NCBI GenBank assembly: GCA_964030475.1
Contig: CAXIPT010000002.1
Coordinates: 20,015,320 to 20,079,319, forward strand
DNA: 64,000 nucleotides
Source: Tethya wilhelma
Lineage: Eukaryota > Porifera > Demospongiae > Tethyida > Tethyidae
Direction: 5' to 3'
Both the position numbers and the translations under genes were made by a program. The stretch's first letter is position 1. Every line of letters begins with the position of its first letter. The notes beneath the pieces were generated by a model that was not told the DNA's origin, made no database searches, and saw nothing but the letters and a program-made list of their open reading frames with translations. Of this stretch, positions 22,341 through 36,512 are shown one piece after another.

Positions 22341-22614
22341 TACAGACGTCATAGTCAACGTCATGTATGTGATGAACACGTAGGTTAATTAGATTTATAT
22401 TTCCGGTGCCCTAACGTGAGCAAGCCTTAGCTGGACCATTACAACACCCAATGTATGACATTGTGCGCATGCGTAGAAAATTTGACTCTAGATTTCGCGA
22501 TTGTTTCTTGAGGCTTATAGCGGTAGTCCAGATCGACGCGCAACAATGAGCGGGAGGGACACAAGGGAGTGAATTTTACTCGCTTATTGCTGATTTTATT
22601 TGGTATGTGTTATT

Positions 22615-25059
22615 ATGGTGTTCGTGAATATGCACCTTTTTGCAATTGCAGTCATGATGATAGTAAGAGAAGGGAATACAAGCAGTATATTACTGACTTC
22701 AAACGTTACATTCTCTGAGGATCCTATCAATGAAGTCTGCCCACAGAGAACACCAATTAACTTCACATGTCATGGAACAAATATTGCAGCATTTACTTGG
22801 AAACGGAACAATGAAACAATTCGAATATTGTCTAGCAGTATGCAACCAACTCAACAGCTGGAGCCAACACACCTTAATGGAATCCAAATCCAGCTTGTTT
22901 CAGTAACACCTACAGGTGATACAACAGACACAGCTAATATGACTTCTTGGCTAGTTGTGGGTTCAGAAGTATTGAGACTGAGAGATCAGATAACATGTTC
23001 AAGCAACAGTGGAGATCAAAGTCTTACTTACAAAGGAGGTAAGCTAATCAACATGTACTCTCAAAACAATCACTCATGGTTGCTCAGTGATACTTTTAAA
23101 ATGTCTCCAGTGCCACCAACAGTTCCAATTACAAGCAGTATCAGTAAGGAAGCTAGAAACTCCATAAAGCTCACTCTACAGTGGGACAATTCCTTCACTG
23201 AAACTCACTCAGTTGACGAGTACTGTGTGATAGCACCAGCTGGGAGTGTGTGTCCATCAGAAACAACATGTCTCACTCCAGACACTGACTATGAATGCAG
23301 TGGACTTGTAGCAGGGAACCAATATGGGTTTGTCGTGTATGCAATGAGCTTAGGCTGTCCTGGCCGTGGAACCAATTTCACAGTTGACCTACATGGTAAA
23401 CTGTCCATTAACTATTAGTTTATTGCATATTGTGAGGTATACATATTTTGCTATAATTATATACAGTTCCATCACTGTTGTACAACTGTGATTGTGTTCC
23501 AATTTATGATCAATCTACGAAACGGCTGATTTCTGTACAAATTGCTTGGGCAGCTGTAACTGTAAGTTGCTAGTTCTGAAGTATAAAAATTGAAATCTTT
23601 AGTAATAATTGTTATTATATATTACTATTGTCACAATTGTGTAATACTAAGAATTCAAGACCTGAAACCCCCAGTACTGGTGTCCATGAAGAAACTATCT
23701 CACTGTACAGCATCTCATTTGTAAGCTATGATGCCACATCAGTGTCTATAGTGAGAAACAAGAGTGTCTCAGGAATGGATGTGTGCTCAGGAGAGAGATG
23801 TACATACACTATTTCCACCAGTTTCTTTGGCTCCCACTACACACTCTCTGTTGCAGCTGAAAACAGAGCTGGATTGGGAGAACACCTGATCTGTACACCT
23901 GACCACATAAGTAAGAGTTTAGGCAACAACAACTAAGACTAGTGTGTGATCATGATTGAGTTGATGAGTTGCATAAATTAACCCTTTTTGTCACCAAGAT
24001 ACTTCAAACAACATAGCCCTTGTAACTGCCAACACAAGCAGACCAGAACATGCAACTATTGAGTGTCAATTCCTAAACCAGCAGCTTCCAGCTAGCTGTC
24101 AAGTATGTTATGGGGTTATTCCAAACTGCCATAACTTAACCTGCCTTCAGCCAGAACCTGCTAATGAAGATGGTAGAGCTACTGTCATGTTACCACAGTT
24201 GGAAAACAACTTAAAATACTGTTACATGGCAAGTATCACCAGTGTGAATGATGATGGTAGAAACCAGACAGTAATAGTCCGAGGGAGATTCAGTACAGGT
24301 ATGCTTATTGATGTTCATATGACATTATAACGTTTTGCAAACTGTGTATAATAATGATATCTATAAATTTATGTCCCAAAATAGTCATAATTCAGAGTTT
24401 ACATAATAATAATTATTATTGCAGCATGTGATGTGAATGACCTTGCATATACACAAGCATATAATCCATACTACAAAGGAGGTTTCACTACAACATGTAC
24501 TAGAGATATGATTGATGATGTTCTTGTGGATCCTCGATGTGGACCACATTCAACGGGAAGTCTCCCACTCCCTAATGGTGTGGTATGTTACAATGGAACA
24601 GTATTTGGTTCAACAGCATACTACATCTGTAATGGAGACTACCAAGTGCCAGGATACAGTGATTGCCATGGCAACCATCAATGTAACCAGAGGGAATGCC
24701 AAGGAGATGGACAATGGAGTGGAGAGACTCTACCATGTTTGGATGGTATTATATACCTCACACTATTATTCTTGTATATATGATAAGTATTTCTTTGATC
24801 TCCAGATATAGAAATGTGCCACACTGTCTCCTGCAATGTTGGAATTTCTCTGTGCTTTATTGTTTCTCTCATTATTGGAGTAGTCATAACTCTAATTTCC
24901 GTCTTTATAGCAAGGTGGTATACCTTAAAGCAAAAGGTCCCCTCTACCAAGGAGAATAACCCTATTTCAGAATTTCCACACTCGACTAATGAAATGCCAA
25001 ATTTTTTGGAGTATTCCGAAGATATAGTAGCAGGCACCACAGATGAAATAATTATGTGA
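22615..25059 (+). CDS. Type I receptor: Ig-like/FN3/Cys-rich/Sushi, one TM, short tail
   Basis: Seven exons: 22615-23038, 23111-23395, 23467-23561, 23652-23910, 23999-24298, 24425-24745 and 24806-25059 (645 aa), all phases consistent. The start at 22615 gives the hydrophobic leader MVFVNMHLFAIAVMMIV in the same exon as the Ig-like domain; an upstream separate leader exon is possible. Order: Ig-like (about 25-141), FN3-like (142-236), split FN3-like unit (237-354), Cys-rich module (355-454), Sushi (about 490-558), TM (about 572-595) and a tail with MPNFLEYSED. Closest relative in the window is the gene at 25388-28358 (near-identical Ig exon), with the tail type of 4776-7775, so domains have been mixed between paralogs. 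Confidence 0.8.
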
Positions 25060-25387
25060 TCCATGCATTCACTAACTGTATTGTGTCAAATATAGCAATA
25101 AAATTACTCTTATTAAGGCATTATATAGATTGAACAGTAAATCTTTCAGAGGATTAGTTGCTCCCAACTATGCATAATTATTGATGATAAATACTGATTT
25201 GGTGTAATTTATAAGTCTTTTGGTTGTAGACATTAGTTTTGCATCCTTGATTGTACTTGTGCGCGCGCATACATGCGATCACGCGATATATATAGCGGCA
25301 TGTAAGGTCACGTGATACGACTTGCTATCGCGATATCTGCGCATCAGAGTACTGAGTGCTGGGTCCGAGAAAAAAACACTCAGTTGC

Positions 25388-28358
25388 ATGATATCTGTGA
25401 TGGATAATACTTTGACTCTGAGTCTCTTGCTTCATTTTGGGATCATAACAACATTATTATTAATGATATGTGAGTTTATTAAATTTCACTATTCCACAAT
25501 GATTATTGTATAGTTTCCTGATGAACAATTACTGATTTTGACTTTTACACAGTAACTAGAACTCTAGAAGGAAGCAATATACTACTGATATCAAATGTTA
25601 CATTCTCTGAGGATCCTCTTAACGGAATCTGCCCACAGTTAACACCAATTGAGTTCACATGTCATGGAACAAATATTGCAGCATTTACTTGGAAACGGAA
25701 CAATGAAACAATTCGAATATTGTCTAGCAGTATGCAACCAACTCAACAGCTGGAGCCAACACACCTTGATGGAATCCAAATCCAGCTTGTTTCAGTAACA
25801 CCTACAGGTGATACAACAGACACAGCTAATATAACTTCTCGGCTAGTTGTGGGTTCAGAAACATTGAGACTGGGAGATCGGATAACATGTTCAAGCAACA
25901 GTGGAGGTCAAAGTCTTACTTACATAGGAAGAGGTAGATGCATAGCTGAGCTTATAATGTAACTCTTAACTCATTTATGTTTCCGTATACAGATCCACCA
26001 CCAGCAGTACCCATCATAAGTAGTATCAGTAAAGAAGCCGGTAACTCTGTGAAGCTCACTCTACAATGGAACAACTCCTTTACTGAAACTTACTCAGTTG
26101 TTGAGTACTGTGTGATAGCATCGGTCAGAAGTATGTGCCAACCTGAGTCATGTCTCACTCTAGACGTCGACACTGACTATGAATGTGGTGGACTTGTAGC
26201 AGGGAACCAATACATGTTTGTTGTTTATGCATGGAGTCACTGTAATACACAAACAGCTGTCACAACAGTTAACTCTGTCATTACACCACAAGGTAGCTAA
26301 AGAACTTGAACACAAAATTTCTTAAATTACTATGAATCTAACTATTACAGTTCCTGGACAACCTTCAATGTGTTCAAGCATTCCAGTGTATGATCAGCTC
26401 ACTAACAAACTCACCTCTATACAAAACACCTGGATAGCTGGACGTGTAAGCAGACTCAGTTTTCACTTTAATTTACATCAATCAATCAACAATGTGTACA
26501 AGCAAACATTAATTGCATTGTATATTAAATCTGCAGAATCCTAGGATTGAAATCACATATGGTGTTCCTCAAAATATTCTATGGTACAACATTCTATTTG
26601 AAAGCAATGGTACATTAAACTCCATGGGAAGTGTAAACATCTCAGCAATGGATGTGTGCTCAGGAGAGAGATGTACACACACCCTTTCCACCAGTTTCTT
26701 TGGCTCCCACTACACACTCTCTGTTGCAGCTGAAAACATAGCTGGATTGGGAGAATACCTGACCTGTACACCTGACCACATAAGTAAGAGTTTAGACAAA
26801 ATTCTACTGTTTGTAACACCTACAAATCAATGATTATAAATAAGTCATGCAGTGTTTATGATTATAGGTACATCCAATAATATTGTGCTTGTAACTGCCA
26901 ATACAAGCAGACCAGAACATGCAACTATTGAGTGTCTTTTCCCAAACCAGCAGCTTCCAGTTAGATGTCAAGTATGCTTTGGAATTATTCCAAACTGCCA
27001 TAACTTAACGTGCCTTCAGCCAGAACCTGCTAATGAAGATGGTAGAGCTACTGTCATGTTACCAAAGTTGGAAAGCAACTTAAAGTACTGTTACACAGCA
27101 GGTGTCTTTGTGAATAATCAGCATAATCTCCTAGTACGAGGCAAATTTAGCACAGGTAAGCATGCTAGCTGTTAATGTAGGTTATACTTATCTTTGGCAT
27201 AATTACGGGGTGCATTGAAAATAGTGACTTGTTTTCATTAATGTACACAGCATGTGATGTTATGGATCTTGTACAATGCTATGCTAAGCACATCATCGAA
27301 GCAATGATAACAAACAGTATTTTAGACTCCAGATGTAACCTGGACTCTGCAGTGGACAGTCTCCCACTTCCCAATGGTGTGGTATGTTACAATGGTACAA
27401 CATTTGGTTCAACAGCATACTACATCTGTAATGGAGACTATAGAGTACCAGGATACAGTGATTGCCATGGCAACCATCAATGTAACCAGAGAGAATGTCA
27501 AGGAGATGGACAATGGAGTGGAGAGACACTACCATGCTTAGAGGAACACAGCGGTAAATAATCATGGTTTTGTGCAAGTTGCACATTTAGCCACACAAAT
27601 GTCAATTGGCACAATTTACACAATCATTAATAATTATTTAAACATTATAATAGTGTGCTCATCACTGGATCTTAAGAACCATAGCTCTATAAGCAAAACA
27701 TATTTGAGTGTACGTGTACATGCAAAGCAGAGCCCAGGTTACCGCTGCACCCAAAACTCTAGTAACAGCCTCACAATTCCCAATGGAGTGGTGTGTTACA
27801 GTGGTACTACCTTGGGATCAATAGCAAGCTACATTTGTGACAATGGTTTCAAAGTACCATCAGATAAGACCCAACGTGTGTGCCAGGCAGATGGACACTG
27901 GGATGGTGACATCCCAAGGTGTTTATGATCGAGAGCAGTTACAATAGAATACTGAATGATCAATATTACCGTTTTGTGTTAGATTGCTATTATATACTAC
28001 GTACTGTATATGTTTTTCCCCCCTACCTGATATAGGTAATACTCTACAACTGACAGAAATGATCATTGCTGTGTTCTGCACAGCAATTTTGTGTCTTGCT
28101 ATTGGGAGTCTGATCACATGTTTAGTAACATGTACATATCTACATAAATGTGCCCAACCTGCCACAGTTCAAGAACCTCGAGCTCCAAAGCTTGTAAACC
28201 TTGTTCAAGTAACTTCTCCATCAACAATTGTACGCCAGTTGTCAACAACATCAAATGAAAATGAATCTGGTGACAATAGTAATTATGATGAAATTGAAAA
28301 GTTCTGTGGTGGCTTCACATTGAATAAAAATAAAGCTTATGCCACAAAGAGATCATAA
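25388..28358 (+). CDS. Type I receptor: Ig-like/FN3/Cys-rich/two Sushi domains, one TM, tyrosine tail
   Basis: Nine exons: 25388-25469, 25553-25933, 25993-26292, 26351-26445, 26537-26783, 26868-27155, 27251-27553, 27654-27920 and 28036-28358, giving 761 aa. Leader (1-27; a second in-frame ATG lies at 25400), Ig-like (28-154), FN3-like (155-254), split FN3-like unit (255-368), Cys-rich module (369-464), Sushi 1 (about 495-562), Sushi 2 (about 590-655, ending IPRC across the intron), TM (about 665-690) and a tail with NYDEIEKF and TLNKNKAY. The donor at 27921 (GTTTAT) is weak but restores the final Sushi cysteine. A second CCP exon is the main difference from its neighbours and implies exon duplication. 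Confidence 0.8.
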
Positions 28359-28600
28359 ACTGTTTAATTGGAACTTTCAATAATTATATATTATGATGCA
28401 GACTGAACATGGATATTGAAGCACCACTAGATCTGTAGAAGACACTATTCTCTTCACTTTAATTAATTCTTCAACTGAATTGGACAAGATAAACATATAT
28501 AATTATTAATGCTACAAACACAACAATAATACAGCAAAAATGGATGCATGGGTGGAGAGAAACAAAAACTAATTATTACATTTTAAATAAGGTACGAGCC
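28359..28600. other. Short intergenic gap between a receptor 3' end and an opposing pseudogene
   Basis: AT-rich 3' flank. No gene or repeat is recognised. Confidence 0.4.
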
Positions 28601-30460
28601 ATACTACATGAATGACTCTTTGATATCATTCAAAGTTAGTTCTCCAATATGATATAAGAGCCTAGATGTGAATCTAGAGTCTGTCTCGTGAACCTCCACT
28701 TCTTATCATATTAACAGAAACATGCAGCAGGATAATCACAACCATTATAATTATTGTGACTTCGAAGTTTGTAACATGATCAATTTGACTCCTGCATCAG
28801 TGATGGCATGAATGATGAATTGTGTGATCGACATAACAGTACAGCCTTTTCTTAAGAGAGACAACCACCACAACATAGCCTTGAGAGTTACAACTGGAGG
28901 GACAGTTGTAGGAAATTGTACAAATGTGTAATTAAGGCTCCTCAGATTGCCACTAATTTTGCCTTCCTGAGACTATAGTAATTAACTTCCCAGCCTTGAC
29001 ATACATGGAATCACCACTATAAGATAGGCTACAACCATGCACTCTACTATCCTCACCATTGACATGGCTTACTGCAATAAATAGTTGCAAAGCAGATGGC
29101 CTTTGCATCAGGGTTGATGTTTCCAATTGAATAGTATACACCACTAGAAGTTAGGATCACTTAATTGTCCAAATTGCAGACATTGGGAAGATACCCATTT
29201 GCAAATGAAATATCTTAACCCCAGTCAATAACACCAGCAGATAGATTCTCATAAATTAACAACAACCACTAGTAGATGTGCATCACAATCATCGAATACT
29301 ACTGAGTCTCTTTGCTGTCAATCAAATCAGTTACAGCTTCATATGCCTTTGCATCTTGTTGGTTTGACTGAACATCATGTTGACTTCATCAAGTGTGATA
29401 ACTTGGAACTTCAGACCTCATAAGTGATCAAAGAGCAGTGGTCTCATCTTGCTTCTTGCCTTCTTCTAGGCGAAGTGTTAAGGTGAACATTGGTAAAGAA
29501 TTAGTGGATGCTATTGTTGAGAATCACAAGTTTATTTATTTCTATAGCTTTCTAGTGACTGCAACTATTTTTATGCCACGGCAAAATTAGATGTTAGGCT
29601 TGTTGACTCTAATGCTTTAAGAGAAGTTTAATTTCAGGACATATCTTTCTGTTAGTTTAATGATGTTATTGTAATGCTTGTTGTTGTGTGTTGTCTGTAT
29701 TCCCCTTCTCCTCTTGCACCTCCTGTTGGTGTGTAAAATTATAATTACAATCACTGTTTATTGCAACACAAGGATTTTTACCATCCACATTGTAGTTATG
29801 TTGTCCATTATTGATAGTATCACTTTAACCATCTCCTAAGTTGGCCAACTTTCTACTGCAGACCCTTTTTTGCACTCTCCCAATTAAAACTACCATTCCT
29901 CATACACTTCCACAACCAGTGAATTGTTGTTTACAGCAATTGACAGATATTTACCATTGGCTTTGGAATCACAAAANCCTTTTTTGAGAAAATGATCTTC
30001 AGCTTCACTTCCTCCTGTTTATGCAAGCTCTTCATCCCACAAAATTTAGTTAGTATGTGTATATATACCATTTTCATTCTGGTTTTGTGTTTGATTCTAC
30101 CCTTACCTGATCATGAGGGGAATTAGGAGGTAATGTAAATCACTATACACACAGGTAAAATTGATAAAACAATAATATGTGATGCATATCACTCCAGTCA
30201 GAGTCAAACAAGCCATTATTGATAGTATTGAGACAAGGTTGCTGATGAAACAGACCTAGAGTGGTTGGTTCTGTTGGAGTGCTTCCATTGAGACAAAGAA
30301 TATTATCAGTAGTAGACCCACCAATGAGAGGACCAGAGAGACGATAGCAGCTGAACGTTTCTGAGCAGTACTTGAGCATGCCTTGAAGATCACATGCACA
30401 AAATTTGTAGGACAGGAGCCAAACACGGTAGTTATGATGATGACTAGAAGAGCAATACTG
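28601..30460 (-). pseudogene. Decayed type II receptor: 3TM region and propeller with frameshifts
   Basis: Reading the minus strand, 30460-30143 matches the three-helix exon of the type II receptors (SMEALQQNQP preserved) but with frame changes and an in-frame stop. Positions 29950-28611 match the propeller, with GKYLSIAVNNNSLVVEV near 29950-29890 and LLYHIGEL at the end near 28640. Many stops and shifts lie between. An N at 29977 sits inside. The exons keep the expected order and spacing, so this is an unprocessed relic of a full gene rather than a retrocopy. No ectodomain exons were found upstream. Confidence 0.75.
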
Positions 30461-31581
30461 TGGTGTGCTTTGTTGGGAGTTAAATTGTCACTCTATTAAT
30501 TATTCTGGTAAAAAAATTCTGAGCTGATATCTGCACATCACTGGCATGTAATCTACATAAGTGTAATATTCATAGCTTAGGCTGGTATTCATAATTATTA
30601 AGGCACTAGCTAATTAAAGAAACCAAATATCCACCCATGTATTTTTTGTGAAGTACATGCAGTAATTTAATGTGTTGACTAGATAGACAAAAATGCACAA
30701 TATAACCACAATACATTACATCACTTCCTGTGACATCACAAATGACATTTTGGTGATATAGAGAGATTTTTTATTACTATTCTATGGCAACTCCATATCT
30801 TGTTTCCATGGTAACCATAACCATACTGCCACGCCCACTGTTTCAATTCCTTTTGTTCAGAACAACTTACTGCTACGAAATATTTGTTCCTTTGACTTAG
30901 AAAGTTGTCCTTCGTCCTGCATTAACTAGAAGAAATTGTAATGCGAATGCTTAATTAGGTACAAAAATGCACATTTTTTGCTAAATTTTCAGCCATAATG
31001 TTTTTACAGGACAAATTTTCCAGCTGGTAAATATTATTTGCTAAAGGATACTCTTTGATATAATACTAAAATTATTTAGATTAAAAACTTTTTTCACAGC
31101 AGCAAACAAAGAAAACTACAATATTTTTGAACTGGCCTTATAATTATGGAAAACAGATGTTTCCATAGCAACCACTGAATATGTGTACTTATCCAAGTAT
31201 GCTGAATCTAGATGTGCAATAAAATTAATAGTTCACAAACAAAAACTATTCAAAACTCTGAACACATTGTTAGCAAATTCAGATCATGAAAAAAACTGTG
31301 ATACCTGCCTTAGCTATTATATCACTTCATAAGCTGGATAGATTAAATAAGGAAGTATGTATATTATGACAATTAAAGAAAGCAAACAAAGCTGAGCAGT
31401 AACAAAAATTAATTATTTAGGTATGTATACAAAGGCTGAGTAGATATTTCCCAATCTACAATGAAACACAGTAAATTAAGATACTGATGTACAATAAAAT
31501 TTATTATAATAATTATTATACATACACTAAACATAGTGAACCAAACCACAATTAATTTTTTTTTTCCTGAAGTATATATAA
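30461..31581. other. Intergenic, AT-rich, nothing recognised
   Basis: About 1.1 kb with no supported ORF. The part near 31340-31560 resembles 39350-39540 (shared 3' flank of two propeller genes in inverted orientation). Confidence 0.4.
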
Positions 31582-33110
31582 CTACACAGCACTAACTTCA
31601 TTGTCAGCATACAATTCCAATTCCCCAATGTGATAGAAGAGCTTAGTTTGTCCAGGGGCACTAGTCTCCTGAATCTCAACTATGCGGTTATTGTCATCAA
31701 TAGCAATTGCGGGATAGTAACCATTATCGTAATTTGCTTCATCCCCTTTGGATTTCTCAATGATCAGCTCACCATTTCTATTGTTACTAACACTGTTGTA
31801 GAATGTGTGGCCTACTCGACAAAATAAGTCCTGACCAAGACAGAGGACCACCACGACATAGCCTTGTGTGTTAATACTGACAACTGGAGGGCAAAGTTTG
31901 CATTTTATATTCTTCACCAGTGTTTGAGGTTTATCAGCCAGCCATGTTATCTCATAATCCTTTAGATTTCCAGAAATGCAGTGAAATTTACTATTCGTCG
32001 AATAAGCTATAACTATTCTACCTACAGTGTTACCAGCAATAGACAATCGTGAAGCATTAATTGGAATTCTCTTGGCAATTTCATTTTCATCCATATACAC
32101 ACTGATAGTTCTTGCTACAGAATTGATGTCCCCAACTTGATAAAAGGTGTTAGTGGAAGTATCACTTTCACCATATGTTAAGACTACCTTGCTACCAATG
32201 ATGGCTACAGCAGGTCGACAACCTCTGACAAACCGAACCTCTTGTCCCCATTCAATTGTTTCTTGGTTTACAATTGAACCAACACGATAGAAACATGTAT
32301 CTTTAGATTCATTACCATAAACAGTAACCACTATATTGTCATTGTTCAGTGCAACTTGAGGCTTGTAACCTTCTTCACAATAGTACTTCAAACCTCCACT
32401 CCATTTTATTTGGCAGTCTTCAAGTTTACCAACACGATACTGTAGTTTTCTCTTTGAGCTTTTATTCACCCACCATTCTTCACACATCTCTACTATTAGT
32501 GATTTGTTGTTCACAGCAATTGATGGACGTTTACCGTAGGAATCATTATCACGAAACGACTTTCCAAAAATAGCTTTATTGGGTTTAGGGAGGGCAGATA
32601 GCTCTACCTTACCATCGTGATCACCTATAAAAAATGGTATAAATTTGAAGGAATAGTCAATTATTCTCTGATAGTTATGTGTACGTATTACATTGTGCAA
32701 ATTATGTTATTGTTACAGACCGTTAAATTTAGAGTCAGCATTTGATTTATTGAGAGGATTCTTTCTCACACCTGAAAAAAGATTAATATTTGACTTTAAT
32801 TGACATCAAACCATGGCTTGTTGATAAACGAACACCACAATATAAGCATCATACATATTATAACTAGCCTTAGCATGTGCATGGTGTGTTTTTTAAAATC
32901 TATTTCTCAGTGGTAGATTACCATTAATAACATCATGAGTAGCAAAACTCAAAGGACATACAACGTGAACATGTACAAAAGGGGTATTCGAAAAGCATGC
33001 ATGAAAAACAATAATTTCTCACCAACTATAGAGAGCTTCCACAATATTTAATTTCAGTGAACTTGAGTTATATTGTGTACATGTTGTTACTTTGACATTT
33101 ACACACACTT

Positions 33111-33147
<37 letters not shown>

Positions 33148-36100
33148 CACACGATTATAGTAACCCTCACTAGCATTCATGTGCAGCCGTTGAAGATTAA
33201 ATAATTGGGTGGAAATAATAATTAGTACACTACACATGGTACAACTCACTATAGTGGAGGTAGATTATTCCAGACAGAGTCAAACAAATGCAAGTAACTA
33301 TTGAGAGGATTGAGACAAGGTTGCTGATGACACAAAGTGGTTGGCTCTGTTGGAGTGCTTCCATTGAGACAAAGAATACTATCACCAGGAGTAGACACAC
33401 CAATGAGGGGACCACAAAGATGACAGCTGCTGTGTAAACTGATAGGTTCTGAGCAGCATTTAAACGTGCCTTGAAAATCACACAGGAGGCAAATACAATG
33501 GTTACTATGATGACTAGAAGAGCAATGGCAAATAATGCTCGGCCAGCATTCAAACAGGGGTCAAGATCTGTAAATGCATGATTTTAAAAGTGACAAGTTT
33601 GTGATACAAGGTACAGAACTATTACATGCATAACCTGGAAAGTAAACCTATGATGCAGCTAGTACCTTGTCTACAAGTGGGTATTTGTTCATCCCAGCTG
33701 CTGTCACTCTGACACCTTTGTAGACCATCTCCATCCTTCAACTGATAGCCACTGTTGCAGTGATAGGTAGCAAGGGAGCCAGTGGATGTCCCATTGTAGC
33801 AGATGACACCATTCTCTATGGAAACACTCCCAACAGCATTGATGGCCACACACCTTTCATCAGAGGGAGGACTCACTACAGCAACTCCACCACCAAGAGC
33901 AGACACAGGGCAGGCTGTGGGAAGTAATACATGCTTGCATAATGAGTTTCCATGGTGATAGAATTAAAGATGAATACCTTAAAGTGACCTACATTGTTTA
34001 CAGGTACAATATTATTTGAGATTTCAGATGTTACTAATTTTTGCTATTTTGTTGAAAATACATACCTGCCTCCACTCTTCCTGACACCACTGCTATAGTG
34101 CTGCCATTCACAGTGGCTGTGATCTGGTAGCAAAACTCATCTGGAAGCTCATAACTTGCCATTCCAATTTGATTGTCTTGTATCACTATTGAAGATTGAC
34201 ACATCAAGCTCTGCTGGTCACAGCTCTCAGTGATGTCTCCATAACAGAATATACACTCTTCCATTGACTGAGGTGGAGTGGTGAACTGACATTGGACAAA
34301 AGCTCTACTACCATTTCTGAACACAGATGTGGCAAGAAATTGATTTATTGGATCTGTTCATGTACAAATTGTATTGAGTAAAATATCAAATGAAGGCCAG
34401 GGCCACATAAACATACTGATAGTTGGTGAGCAAGGTTGTGGTTCTCCTCTCCCTACTACATTCTCAGCAGTCACAGAGACAGCAATCGTCTGGAGTTGAT
34501 CTTCTCTGGTCTCTGAAAGATACGGTGTCACATACTCACATTGGTTGGTAGCAGGAAGACACACCTCCTCTTGAGGGACAGTGATGCTACTCATTAGTGT
34601 GTCATTGATGAACAGAATGTAGTCTAGACCACTCTGCAGCTGATCAATGGTTGAAAGATTCCACATTATTTTAGTAATTAATGAGTGATCAGACATAAAA
34701 TATTAATAATGGCGTGACAAATTTGTACTAGAATCCTTGGGACTCAGTTGAGAATCAAACCCAAGACTAGAATTCCCAATAGGTCACTCTTACTACTAAA
34801 GCACTGACATTATCTTGGAAAAAGATATGGTAGCCTTTGAAGCTCTTTAAAACAGCAAAGTGACTTTTGTGAAGACTTAAGTGTTTTTGAGTCAGTTTGC
34901 ACTTAAATTTTTCTGGCACCAAACTTTTATATAAAATTTGTATGATTCCCTTTGCTGTTTTAAAGAGCTTCAAAGGCTTGAGGAAGCACTCACAGTAGGA
35001 GATCTAAGACCAGAAGAAACTATGATATATTGTGTGTTTAATGTATAATATATTGTATAGGCAAGCCAACATGTGCTATCTCTGTTGGAGAGGTTCTGTC
35101 CAATCATTTTTCCTTGGCTGGCGATTGAATTTTCTTTCTCAATAGTCCATTGACATGAATAATCATACTAGGTCTATAATTAATTTATTACAGAGTTTCT
35201 TGAATTTTACAGGTCTCTGATTTAACTTACCAGTACAGAATCCCATTTGTTCATTATTCCAATAAGTTCACCAGCTGGTTCACTGCTATAGATGGGAACA
35301 CTTGAACAAGAATTTGCCTTTCCCGGAACTAAGGAATGAGAATCATTGCTTCACGGCAAGTCATACCATTTTTATTAAGATGAGTCATCATACAGATAAT
35401 TAAATTCAGTGTTTATCAAGTACCCTGGGTACCTCCCCAATTGGTATTCATGCAGCATACTTGGTCAAGCTCCCACCCACTAACTCCAGTACAGTTAGAT
35501 TCTCATCATCAAATATGTTTCTGATCCAAGTCCTAGGTCAAGCGGGTTTTCCTTACCTTGTGGGTTGACAGTGAAGGTCATATTCTCTCCTTGTTGGCCT
35601 CCACAGTTGACAGCTCTTACAGAGAATGAAGTGGCTTCTCCTTGCATTAGTTGGGGACAGACAAAGGTTGTGTTGGGAGAGACACATGTGTTACACTCCA
35701 CACCATCACTACTAATGCAGTACATCTCAACAGCATGAGCTCTTGAGAAGTTCTCATTCCAGTAGAAGGTCAAACTGAAAGAGGAGTCCAACCCTCTAGT
35801 GAAGTTTGTAGCAAAGAGTGGAGCTGGGGGAGCATCTGAAAGGGTCAAATTGCTTGACATAAACACCAGGTGTACACGCCAATGGATGGTAAATGACTTA
35901 CGATTGGCTGAAATGTTGCATAGCTAGTACAATTGTTTTTAATACATACACATGCAAATCATACCTCTGGACAAGTAAGTGATGATAATGAAATCTCTTA
36001 AACTCTGGCCTCGAAAACACTCAATCTGTTCACCTAGTACTGAGTTTGAGAGGTTCAACCTCAATTCAGCTGTGAAGTTGGCTGTAACTTGACTCTGACC

Positions 36101-36512
36101 AGTGTTTACCCCAAAGTCCAGAAGAGAGAAAGTATATCCAGGAGACTGATTCTGGCTATCAGTTAATAGATTACCATTGAAATCGACACTGTATTGAACT
36201 TCAGCAATGGTTGTACTGCTTGTGCTCTGACCAGCTTGCTGGTTATATATAGAACGAAATCGTAGTATTTCTAAGTCTGTTCCCAGGCACATAAATTTAA
36301 CCACTGAGTTAGAGCACAAGACAGCATCCTCTCCAAATGAAGTATCAGACGACAAACTAATGGATTGGCCGGTTGCACCTGTAAAGTAAAAAAAGAAGAA
36401 AACCACCCCGACAAAACTGGAGCTACTGATTGATGGTGTCTTTGAGCCAATATGATATCATCTTACCAGCCAGACAACACAGTAATATTTCTACGCTTAT
36501 GAAGCTGTACAT
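31582..36512 (-). CDS. Type II receptor: Ig-like/FN3/Cys-rich/Sushi, three TM segments, cytosolic beta-propeller-like domain
   Basis: Ten exons: 36467-36512, 35965-36378, 35557-35835, 35231-35328, 34417-34633, 34066-34353, 33666-33914, 33250-33567, 32721-32771 and 31582-32624. All phases agree; 1000 aa. Signal peptide MYSFISVEILLCCLA; Ig-like (16-153); FN3-like (154-246); split FN3-like unit (247-351); Cys-rich module with CIFCYG (352-447); Sushi (about 455-528); three hydrophobic helices (531-636). A small linker exon of 51 nt has no counterpart in the paralog at 8023-12245. About six propeller repeats fill residues 670-990. Intron 32772-33249 holds a CA repeat; intron 34634-35230 holds a tRNA-like sequence and an inverted repeat. 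Confidence 0.82.
33112..33143. repeat. (CA)n microsatellite in an intron
   Basis: About 15 units of CA inside the intron before the 51-nt linker exon of the type II receptor. Confidence 0.9.
34741..34812 (-). repeat. tRNA-derived (SINE-like) sequence
   Basis: On the minus strand, AGTGCTTTAGTAGTAAGAGT resembles a tRNA D-arm/A-box, and about 30 bases later GGGTTTGATTCTC resembles a T-arm/B-box (consensus GGTTCGANTCC). No good acceptor stem closes it, so it is not a functional tRNA gene. It lies in a receptor intron. Confidence 0.35.
34834..34976. repeat. Inverted repeat, 27-bp perfect arms
   Basis: 34834-34860 (CCTTTGAAGCTCTTTAAAAC...) and 34950-34976 are perfect reverse complements separated by 89 bp. 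Possibly a tiny non-autonomous element next to the tRNA-like sequence; no clear target duplication was found. Confidence 0.6.

Noticed and set aside
28953..29144. Small minus-strand ORF as a separate gene
   Set aside because: It is one surviving frame of the decayed propeller pseudogene 28601-30460.
34741..34812. A functional tRNA gene
   Set aside because: No acceptor stem or convincing anticodon stem; only the internal promoter-like boxes resemble a tRNA.
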